From Thermoanaerobaculaceae bacterium (GTDB lineage Bacteria; Acidobacteriota; UBA4820), in the NCBI GenBank assembly GCA_012798145.1, contig JAAZNT010000375.1, forward strand, positions 1-6,404: DNA of 6,404 nucleotides, in the 5' to 3' direction. The position numbers were made by a program, and so were the translations under genes. Every line of letters starts with the position of its first letter. The stretch's first letter is position 1. Positions 1-5,968 of the stretch are shown piece by piece. The notes beneath the pieces are model-generated. The model made no database searches and was not told the DNA's origin. It worked only from the letters and a program-made list of their open reading frames with translations.

Positions 1-1206
1 CCTAAAAAGAGGATTCCCCATTTATTTATTAATAGCGGTTATCCTCCCTTAAGAGGTTATCACTCTCACAGAGCAATACTTCAACTTCAAGACATCCTTG
101 AAACAAGAGTTATAAGCATAAGGGCAATTACACTGAAAAGGTTTGTCAGTAGAAAATATAGTATTGATGGGATAGATGTTGAAGAAATTTATATTCCTGT
201 AGTTCCATTTATGAACAAGAACCTTCCATTTATTAGATATGCGGCTCTTTTTTCTTATCCAAAAATTAAGAAAAAATTAAAAGAGGCGCTAATTATTGAA
301 AGCGGTTCTTTATACCCTACAGGAGAAATAGTAAGGAGATGGATGGAGTTAGGGGAAGAATTAAGTTGCGCAAAAATAGCAGATGCAATTGGAGACGATG
401 TGAAGGTAGATTTGCCGAAACTTTCAGCAGTAGATAGGGAAAAAATTATAAATTTTTATAACTGTATTTTAAGCAACAGCAAAGATATGTCTGAACAGTT
501 GAAAAGGATGTCTACCAAACATCCATTGATTCTTGAGGCATACCGAGGAGTTGATTTTGATAAATTTAACAAAAATGTTGTCGCCAAAGGACCTTTTTTG
601 AACAAACCTTTCCCAAGATTTTTATACCTTGGGGGATTTCCAACTTTGATTGAGAATCTTGGCGCTGAAGATGTTAAAGGAGGAATGTATCTTTTAGAGG
701 CGTGGAAAATATTTGAAAGAATTAGTAAATACGGCTTTTTGATTATTGGAGGACCAAACGGAGATTGCAAATATGTAAAAGAATGGAGGGAATCGCTTCT
801 TTATCCCGAAAGAGTTTCTATAGTTGGAAGATTAAAAGCAGAAGAAATTCCTAATTATTTAAATGGCGTAGATATTGTTGTAATTCCATCTCTTAGCGAA
901 GGTTTGCCAAATCTTGCAAATGAAGCTCAAGCTTGTGCAATTCCTGTTTTAGGGACTGATGCCGGAGGCATTCCAGAGACAGTTGAACATCTTAAAACAG
1001 GACTGATTGTTAAAAAAAAATCCGTTCAAGAACTTTTGAAAGGACTGTTGTGGTTTTCTTCAAGAAATGAATATGAAATAAAAAATATGGGCGAATATTC
1101 ATCTCAAAGGATTAAGAAGTTATACCCTTGGAGCAGATATAGAGAAACAGCGATTAAAGGTTACAAATATGCTCTTTCAAAAAGAGGTATAAATATAAAT
1201 TTTTAG
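1..1206 (+). CDS. GT4-family glycosyltransferase, 5'-truncated by the window edge
   Basis: The frame is open from the first base to a TAG at 1204-1206 (401 residues seen). The first ATG, at 211, lies well inside the N-terminal domain, so the true start is off the left edge, probably only a few codons away: the first visible segment (HLFINSGYPP) looks like beta-strand 1 of a GT-B fold. Residue numbers count from the window start. The C-terminal nucleotide-sugar domain is clear: GVDFDKF (183-189), KGG (226-228), IIGG (248-251), the family E-x7-E motif with E300 and E308 in SEGLPNLANE, then GTDAGGIPE (318-326). In this family E-x7-E contacts the donor sugar nucleotide. The usual Gly-rich N-terminal loop reads PLRGYHSHR, a variant form. 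It probably acts at the cytoplasmic membrane, adding a sugar to a lipid-linked glycan. Donor and acceptor cannot be read from sequence. The downstream export genes suggest exopolysaccharide synthesis, but the transporter gene lies between. Confidence 0.9.
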   Translation, partial: PKKRIPHLFINSGYPPLRGYHSHRAILQLQDILETRVISIRAITLKRFVSRKYSIDGIDVEEIYIPVVPFMNKNLPFIRYAALFSYPKIKKKLKEALIIESGSLYPTGEIVRRWMELGEELSCAKIADAIGDDVKVDLPKLSAVDREKIINFYNCILSNSKDMSEQLKRMSTKHPLILEAYRGVDFDKFNKNVVAKGPFLNKPFPRFLYLGGFPTLIENLGAEDVKGGMYLLEAWKIFERISKYGFLIIGGPNGDCKYVKEWRESLLYPERVSIVGRLKAEEIPNYLNGVDIVVIPSLSEGLPNLANEAQACAIPVLGTDAGGIPETVEHLKTGLIVKKKSVQELLKGLLWFSSRNEYEIKNMGEYSSQRIKKLYPWSRYRETAIKGYKYALSKRGININF

Positions 1207-1219
1207 AAAGGATTAATAA

Positions 1220-3289
1220 ATGAAAACAGAGAATGAAGAAATCAAGGGACTGCCAGAGAATGCGAGGAGAGTTCTGAACAAAGGGGAGAAATATGTCCCT
1301 GTTGTTCCTGATGAGACGGGAGTCCCTGAAGTAACAATCCGTTCTGTTTCAATGGGGCTTATCTTTTGCGCTATTTTTGCAATGGCTGCAGCGTATCTTG
1401 CCTTAAAAGTTGGACAGGGTATTGAAGCGGCGATTCCTATTTCTATTCTCGCCGTTGGAATGGGCGTGTTTTTTAAAAGAAAAAGTTCCCTTCTTGAGAA
1501 TGTTATCATTCAGTCAATTGGTGCAAACTCATCGCATGTCGTAGCGGGAGCTGTTTTCACCATACCTGCCCTTTATATGCTTTCGGCAACTCCAAATTCT
1601 GGCGTTTCTCAACCATCAATTTGGCAAGTCATTCTTGTTTCATTTTTAGGAGGATGTCTCGGAATACTATTCCTAATTCCATTAAGATATCATTTTATGG
1701 TTGAAATGCACGGACAGTTTCCTTGGCCTGAAGCAACGGCTACCACCCAAATTCTTCTTAGTGGTGAAAGAGCGGGCAAGCAGGCAGGTATTCTCGCCCT
1801 TTCGGCTGGCATAGGCGCTCTTTATGACGGAATAGTGACAACATTTCACGGAATGGCGGAAATGATTACTTTAAAGACTGTCGGCGTAGGCAAACTTCTT
1901 CAAAACAATTTTATGACATTCAGAATGCTAAACAATGCGGCAATCATCGGAATTGGATACATAATTGGGCTGAAATATGCTCTGGTTATTGCTTCAGGGT
2001 CTTTCCTTTCATTTTTCGTTTTGGTGCCACTTGTTTATAAGATTGGAGCAAATTTGACAACAGTCTTGCCTCCGGGAGATATTCTTATTTCAGCGATGAC
2101 CCCCGATCAAGTATTCAAAAGCTATGTAAGGATAATCGGTGTTGGTGGTATTGCTGGTGCCGGAATAATGGGGGTTGTTACATCTTTTCCTTCTATGATA
2201 AGAAGCATTTCTGCTAATATGAAGGGGTTAAAAAGCAAAGGGGACAACGGAGAGAAAACCTTTGTTCCGAGAATAGAAAGAAGTTTGTCGGGAATTACAG
2301 TGTTATGTGGCTTGCTTGCTTTTGTAATTGTCGCTTTTATGTTTTTTGCTTTTGGGCTTAATCTTGAAAATCCTTTGCTTCCCGCTTTCGTTGGCGTTGC
2401 CCTTGTAACTTTCATTGCTTTCTTGTTTGCTCCTGTTGCAGCGCGTGCTATAGCGATAATTGGAACAAACCCTGTTTCAGGAATGACTATGCGTACTTTG
2501 ATAATAACAGGTTTTGTAATGCTTAAGCTTGGACTATCAGGCGGTCAAGGTATGTTTGTCACAATGATGGTTGGAGGCGTGGTTTGCACCGCTCTTGCGG
2601 CAAGTGGCGCTCTTTCAACAGATTTGAAGATCGGGCACTGGCTTGGAGCTACCCCTGCAAGGCAGCTTGCTTTGAAGTTTCTTGGAACGCTTGTGGCTGC
2701 AACATTTTGCGGAATATCTATGTGGGTAATGTCGCAGACAGATCCCTCGCAAGGATTCGGCACAAACGCAATTCCAGCGCCGCAGGCATCAGCGATGAAG
2801 GAGATTCTTGTCGGCATATTTGGAATTGGCGGAGGAGGATTAAGGTGGTTTTTCTTTGCTCTTGGGGTGATACTCTCAATTATTTTAAGAATGGTGAATG
2901 TTCCTGCACTTGCTTTTGCTCTTGGAATGTATCTTCCCATTGAGTTGAATACGCCGGTTTTGCTTGGCGGAATTTTGAGTTACATAGTTCAGAAGAGAGG
3001 CAAAAACGAAAGCGAAGAAGCACCTAAAAAAAGACACGATGTGGCAATTCTTGTAGCGTCGGGCTTTATGGCTGGCGGAGCTATTATGGGAGTAATTGAT
3101 GCCGTAATGAATGCGATTATAATGAAAACAAGCGGGTCTCTCCGACCGAAAACTTCCATCCACATTCTTTCTGAAAAAGTTTGGGAAGGAAGCGGAGGGG
3201 AAGTAGTTGCTTTGATATGTGTTGTTGCTTTGTCGCTGTTCTTGGTTTTCTATTCCAAAAATAAATCCCAGATAATCACAGGTGAATAA
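1220..3289 (+). CDS. OPT-family oligopeptide/metal-chelate transporter
   Basis: Complete 689-residue polytopic membrane protein, a normal length for prokaryotic OPT members. After a roughly 41-residue cytoplasmic N-terminus come many hydrophobic helices; the first spans about 43-62 and runs into YLALKVG (59-65). Family landmarks follow: FTIPAL (113-118), FPWPEA followed by an LSGE segment (from 167), NPVSGMT (417-423) and a DLKIG segment (468-472) leading into LGATPARQ. Two charged loops, at about 325-355 and 591-608, are probably cytoplasmic. OPT proteins are secondary carriers, typically proton-coupled, moving small peptides, glutathione-like thiols or metal-siderophore complexes; the substrate here cannot be predicted. 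The ATG is supported by an AAAGGA ribosome site at 1207-1212 with a 7-nt spacer. The 13-nt gap from the glycosyltransferase suggests cotranscription. No frameshift or missing block was seen. Confidence 0.94.
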   Translation: MKTENEEIKGLPENARRVLNKGEKYVPVVPDETGVPEVTIRSVSMGLIFCAIFAMAAAYLALKVGQGIEAAIPISILAVGMGVFFKRKSSLLENVIIQSIGANSSHVVAGAVFTIPALYMLSATPNSGVSQPSIWQVILVSFLGGCLGILFLIPLRYHFMVEMHGQFPWPEATATTQILLSGERAGKQAGILALSAGIGALYDGIVTTFHGMAEMITLKTVGVGKLLQNNFMTFRMLNNAAIIGIGYIIGLKYALVIASGSFLSFFVLVPLVYKIGANLTTVLPPGDILISAMTPDQVFKSYVRIIGVGGIAGAGIMGVVTSFPSMIRSISANMKGLKSKGDNGEKTFVPRIERSLSGITVLCGLLAFVIVAFMFFAFGLNLENPLLPAFVGVALVTFIAFLFAPVAARAIAIIGTNPVSGMTMRTLIITGFVMLKLGLSGGQGMFVTMMVGGVVCTALAASGALSTDLKIGHWLGATPARQLALKFLGTLVAATFCGISMWVMSQTDPSQGFGTNAIPAPQASAMKEILVGIFGIGGGGLRWFFFALGVILSIILRMVNVPALAFALGMYLPIELNTPVLLGGILSYIVQKRGKNESEEAPKKRHDVAILVASGFMAGGAIMGVIDAVMNAIIMKTSGSLRPKTSIHILSEKVWEGSGGEVVALICVVALSLFLVFYSKNKSQIITGE

Positions 3290-3316
3290 TTTCTTGTTGG
3301 ATTTTAGGGTCTAAGT

Positions 3317-3385
3317 GAAAAGTATTGTTCAAATTTAAAACAGCAATGTTTTATATGTCATTTATTGGCTTTTCGTTTTTCTTCT
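3317..3385 (+). terminator. Possible weak terminator region after the OPT gene
   Basis: A 7-bp AT-rich stem, TAAAACA (3336-3342) with TGTTTTA (3347-3353), closes a GCAA tetraloop of the stable GNRA type. It is nested in a possible outer 6-bp pairing, GAAAAG (3317-3322) with CTTTTC (3369-3374), which is followed by a T-rich run to about 3385. Position and T-run suit transcript termination between the transporter and the export operon. The stems are AT-rich and the outer loop is long, so this could be chance in AT-rich spacer. Confidence 0.3.
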
Positions 3386-3406
3386 TAATGATTTAGTTTA
3401 AAATAC

Positions 3407-3435
3407 TTGACAATATCACTTCTTTTTGTTAATAT
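3407..3435 (+). promoter_or_regulatory. Sigma70-type promoter for the polysaccharide export operon
   Basis: A perfect -35 box TTGACA (3407-3412) is followed by a 17-nt spacer and a 4/6 -10 box TAATAT (3430-3435). The A/T-rich stretch just upstream (3391-3405) could act as an UP element. Transcription would start near 3442, leaving a 5' leader of about 80 nt before the barrel gene. This sets the export genes apart as a transcription unit separate from the upstream glycosyltransferase-transporter pair. No clear operator palindrome was seen. Confidence 0.65.
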
Positions 3436-3476
3436 TTTATTGGTGTTTGACCTCTGACGCCGATGGGAAGGTTTTA

Positions 3477-3524
3477 ATGAAAGGGGTTGTTTTTAGGAAG
3501 ATGAATAAAAGGAGAGAAGAATGA
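3477..3524 (+). CDS. Possible 15-codon leader peptide ORF overlapping the barrel-gene start
   Basis: ATG at 3477 opens a 15-codon frame (MKGVVFRKMNKRREE) ending in TGA at 3522-3524, which overlaps the barrel gene's ATG at 3521 in an ATGA arrangement. A GGGAAGG ribosome site lies at 3465-3471 with a 5-nt spacer, about 35 nt after the predicted transcription start. The peptide is basic, with no membrane segment and no run of one amino acid that would suggest classical amino-acid attenuation. It could couple translation into the barrel gene, whose own ribosome site sits within its last codons, or it could be chance. Confidence 0.3.
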   Translation: MKGVVFRKMNKRREE

Positions 3525-4840
3525 AGAGAATATTGATGCTGATTTGTTTTCTTGGTCTTTTGGCTGTGGGAACGTTGGCTCAGCAGTATCAAGAGGGGAT
3601 TCCTTGGGGCAATGCTTATTTTAAGCCGTCGGTTGAGTTTATTTATGCTCATTCTGACAATATTATGCGTGTTGATTCATCAATGGGGGATAAACTTGAC
3701 GACAACTTTTGGATAATTAGACCCCAAGTAGGGCTTGAATTTCCATTTGAGAACAGTTATGTCAATCTCGCCATTCAGTATGAATATAAAGATTACGATG
3801 ATTATGATCTGGTTCACCATGACACTTGGGCTGGAACTTTGGATTCTCAATTTAGATTTGCCAATAACAGTGTTTTGTCAATAAAAGATCACTATATTCA
3901 AGGTGTTCAACAGACGGAGCAATTTGACCCAGATATGGAAGTTTATTGGGGAACATCTAAATTCAGCAGGAACCAGTTGGTTGTTGATTATTCTATAAGG
4001 GTTACATCGCTTAATACACTTGGTTTCCATCTTTCCCACAATTTTGTTGATTTTAAGAGCGATAATGATTCAGGAATTTTACCTTTTTATAGCTATGGCC
4101 AAAAAGGAGGAGGAATCACTTGGAAATATCACTATCAACCTTTGGCGTCTTTGGTGTTTGAGTGGGAGTTAATTCAATCTGACCCTCGCAACGATAACTA
4201 TCTTTATACCCCTGTTGGAACATTTACAACTGAAAAATCCTATAGAGAAAACAGAGTTTCTATCGGATGGGAGGGTAATGCCCAAAGAAAACTTTCTGGT
4301 TTTGCAAAAATTGGTTATAAGAGGATGAATTTTGGTGATTACTTGGGGATCTCTTTTGACGATTACAAGGGCGTAGTTGCGGATGCTGGTTTGACATTGA
4401 GATTAACAGAATTTTCTGATTTGAACGCTGTTCTTTTCAGGCATGGCAATCAATCATCATTTAATGTTAATAACTATTATACCGCAACAGGAGCGGATAT
4501 AAGATTTCACCATCAATTCAACAGATACCTATTTGGAACTATAGGAGGCAAATATCAGAAAAACGACTATCCTGAAGGAATTGATTATGACATTAACAAA
4601 GACGGGATGGTAGATGTTAGTATGTTTTGGTATTTGAGAGGGCAGAAAAGAAATGACGAAATAACGCAATTTCTTGCCGAACTTGGATATCATTTCACTC
4701 CTCGAGTAAGCTTAAGACTTAATTATCTTTACGAAAATAGGGATTCTAATCTCAGATATATTGATGCATTTAATATTTTGAGAAAGCCATTTTCATATTC
4801 AGAAAACAGATTTGTTTTCCAAATTCAGATGGGATGGTAA
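3521..4840 (+). CDS. Outer-membrane beta-barrel protein of polysaccharide export locus (BBP2/EpsL-like)
   Basis: 439 residues. A signal peptide is clear: MKR, a hydrophobic core of about 4-17, and probable signal peptidase I cleavage after A20 (TLA, then QQ). The mature part has no membrane helices. It is a series of amphipathic, aromatic-rich beta-strands with polar turns, ending in FQIQMGW, so the last residue is Trp439; a terminal aromatic is the usual signal for BAM-dependent barrel insertion. The spacing of SDN, polar-turn and tyrosine-rich strands resembles the putative beta-barrel porin 2 group often found in exopolysaccharide operons. The likely role is to form the outer-membrane pore through which polymer leaves, with the adjacent OPX protein. 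A Ca-loop-like DINKDGMVD lies at 357-365. The start is well supported by AAAAGGAGAG at 3507-3516, with a 6-nt gap after GGAG. The family assignment is by pattern and position, not alignment. Confidence 0.8.
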   Translation: MKRILMLICFLGLLAVGTLAQQYQEGIPWGNAYFKPSVEFIYAHSDNIMRVDSSMGDKLDDNFWIIRPQVGLEFPFENSYVNLAIQYEYKDYDDYDLVHHDTWAGTLDSQFRFANNSVLSIKDHYIQGVQQTEQFDPDMEVYWGTSKFSRNQLVVDYSIRVTSLNTLGFHLSHNFVDFKSDNDSGILPFYSYGQKGGGITWKYHYQPLASLVFEWELIQSDPRNDNYLYTPVGTFTTEKSYRENRVSIGWEGNAQRKLSGFAKIGYKRMNFGDYLGISFDDYKGVVADAGLTLRLTEFSDLNAVLFRHGNQSSFNVNNYYTATGADIRFHHQFNRYLFGTIGGKYQKNDYPEGIDYDINKDGMVDVSMFWYLRGQKRNDEITQFLAELGYHFTPRVSLRLNYLYENRDSNLRYIDAFNILRKPFSYSENRFVFQIQMGW

Positions 4841-4847
4841 AAATTTG
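4831..4847 (+). promoter_or_regulatory. Weak initiation region with TTG start for the OPX gene
   Basis: No ATG or GTG occurs in the OPX frame between its upstream limit and the conserved export domain. The in-frame candidates are TTG at 4812 (29 nt inside the barrel gene, no ribosome site), TTG at 4845 (4 nt after the barrel stop, with GGGATGG at 4831-4837 upstream) and TTG at 4902 (would lose the positively charged signal-peptide start). I favour 4845. The site is weak and close to the previous stop, which suggests translational coupling to the barrel gene. Confidence 0.45.
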
Positions 4848-5966
4848 CTTAGGTGGATAAAAAGTGCGGGCGGTTGTCTTTCCGCCCGCTTATTTTATAT
4901 TTTGCTCTTTACGCTCTTTTCTTTTTCTGCTCTTTGTCTGATCATTGATGGAAAAGCAGGAAGCATAACTTTTCAAGATTTTGGTTCTTTTTCTGTTTCA
5001 GGAGCCTCTCCAAATCTGGAAATAAAAATACAATACGAAGGGAAAAAACCTCAAATAAGCCAAGAGCTCTCAAATTACATAAAAGAACAAAGCCAAAATC
5101 TCCTTTTGGTTGTTATTCCCATAGAAAAAGAACCCGTTTTTTCAGTTTCCATAAATACTTTGAGGTTATCCTGGAAAGAAAGTAAAGTTGAAAATTCAAT
5201 CTTTTTTGTTAAAGATCCTCCTGTCTACCCGATAGGTTCGGGAGATAGACTTCTTGTGGAGGTTTACGGTGTTGAGGATATTAACAAGGAGGTTGTTGTT
5301 GACCCTCAGGGTTTTGTAACGCTTCCTCTTGTTGAAAGGCTGTCGGTTAAGGATATGACCTTGAACGACCTTCAAAAGTATCTTGAAGAAAAATATTCAG
5401 AATACATTCAAGATCCCCAGATAAACATCCAATTGAAGGAATATGGAAGCAGATTTGTAAATGTTTTGGGGGAAGTTGACTCGCCAAAACGAATTGCTCT
5501 TAAAAAAGCATTAAGACTCCTTGATGCCATATCGGAAGCGGGTGGGTTTACAGCAAAATCCGGTGATATAGAAGTTCAGAGAAGAGATGCAACCGGCTCA
5601 ATGCAGAAGATACTAATTTCAAAAGATGCGCTTCTTAGCGCAGGTGAAGGAAATGAGAATATTTATGTTTTTGACCAAGACACAATAAATGTCCTTCCTG
5701 TCGCCTCTATTTATGTGTCGGGACAGGTTAAAAGCCCTCAATCTATTCAATATACAAAAGATTTAACCTTGTTAAGAGCCATAGCTAAAGCAGGAGGTTT
5801 TACGGAGTGGGCAAACAAGGATAAAATCATAATTTTAAGGCAGGATCCAAGCGGAGAAACAAAAAGTATTAGAGTGGATGCTTCAAGAATAGAAAAGGGA
5901 AAAGACAAAGATGTTCCTCTTCTTCCCAACGACCATATTGTTGTCTACGAAAGGAAGTTATTCTAA
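4845..5966 (+). CDS. Periplasmic polysaccharide export protein (OPX/Wza-like, two SLBB domains)
   Basis: 373 residues from the TTG at 4845 (384 if TTG 4812 is used). Order: signal peptide with basic start (R3, K6, R15) and hydrophobic core about 16-34, possible cleavage after A38 (GKA, then G); an unassigned beta-rich stretch about 39-125; the polysaccharide export (Poly_export/PES) domain about 127-203, opening YPIGSGD (128-134); SLBB domain 1 about 204-262 and SLBB domain 2 about 288-350, each with an AGGFT signature. The chain ends at NDHIVVYERKLF, just after SLBB2, so the amphipathic C-terminal helix that lines the Wza outer-membrane pore is missing. C31 in SALC is not a convincing lipobox. 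OPX proteins form a ring-shaped periplasmic conduit from the Wzz/Wzc partner to the outer membrane. Here the barrel encoded upstream probably supplies the outer-membrane segment. The signal-peptide codons contain a terminator-like hairpin. Confidence 0.88.
   Translation: MLRWIKSAGGCLSARLFYILLFTLFSFSALCLIIDGKAGSITFQDFGSFSVSGASPNLEIKIQYEGKKPQISQELSNYIKEQSQNLLLVVIPIEKEPVFSVSINTLRLSWKESKVENSIFFVKDPPVYPIGSGDRLLVEVYGVEDINKEVVVDPQGFVTLPLVERLSVKDMTLNDLQKYLEEKYSEYIQDPQINIQLKEYGSRFVNVLGEVDSPKRIALKKALRLLDAISEAGGFTAKSGDIEVQRRDATGSMQKILISKDALLSAGEGNENIYVFDQDTINVLPVASIYVSGQVKSPQSIQYTKDLTLLRAIAKAGGFTEWANKDKIIILRQDPSGETKSIRVDASRIEKGKDKDVPLLPNDHIVVYERKLF
4866..4901 (+). terminator. Intrinsic-terminator-like hairpin inside the OPX signal-peptide codons
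   Basis: GCGGGCGG (4866-4873) and CCGCCCGC (4882-4889) form a perfect 8-bp all-GC stem around an 8-nt loop (TTGTCTTT). The tail is T-rich (TTATTTTATATTTT), and an A-run at 4859-4863 can partly pair with it. The hairpin begins 25 nt after the barrel stop codon, a usual terminator position, and its GC content stands out against AT-rich surroundings. It also encodes exactly residues 8-15 (AGGCLSAR) of the OPX frame, and the T-rich tail encodes the hydrophobic core. It may therefore terminate part of the transcripts after the barrel gene, depending on whether ribosomes are initiating the OPX gene. Confidence 0.7.
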
Positions 5967-5968
5967 AT

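Noticed and set aside
211..213. ATG at 211 as the start of the glycosyltransferase
   Set aside because: Seventy in-frame sense codons precede it and encode plausible GT-B N-terminal sequence, and there is no ribosome site in front of it.
456..770. Open frame on the - strand inside the glycosyltransferase
   Set aside because: It is antisense to conserved glycosyltransferase domain sequence, has no ribosome site and its translation resembles no protein family; a by-product of the real gene's codons.
2545..2943. Long open frames on both strands overlapping the OPT gene (2545-2940 on -, 2584-2943 on +)
   Set aside because: Both overlap conserved OPT segments in other frames. The translations are rich in Pro/Cys/Arg in a pattern typical of shadow frames, and no initiation site was seen.
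3440..3520. Cyclic-di-GMP riboswitch in the 5' leader of the export operon
   Set aside because: Such riboswitches often control exopolysaccharide genes, and GACGCCGATGGGAAGG looked suggestive, but the leader is only about 80 nt and I could not find the two conserved paired stems.
4932..4943. Lipobox in the OPX protein (SALC around Cys31)
   Set aside because: The residue before Cys is Leu rather than Gly/Ala/Ser and position -3 is Ser, so it does not fit the lipoprotein signal; a signal peptidase I site after A38 is at least as plausible.
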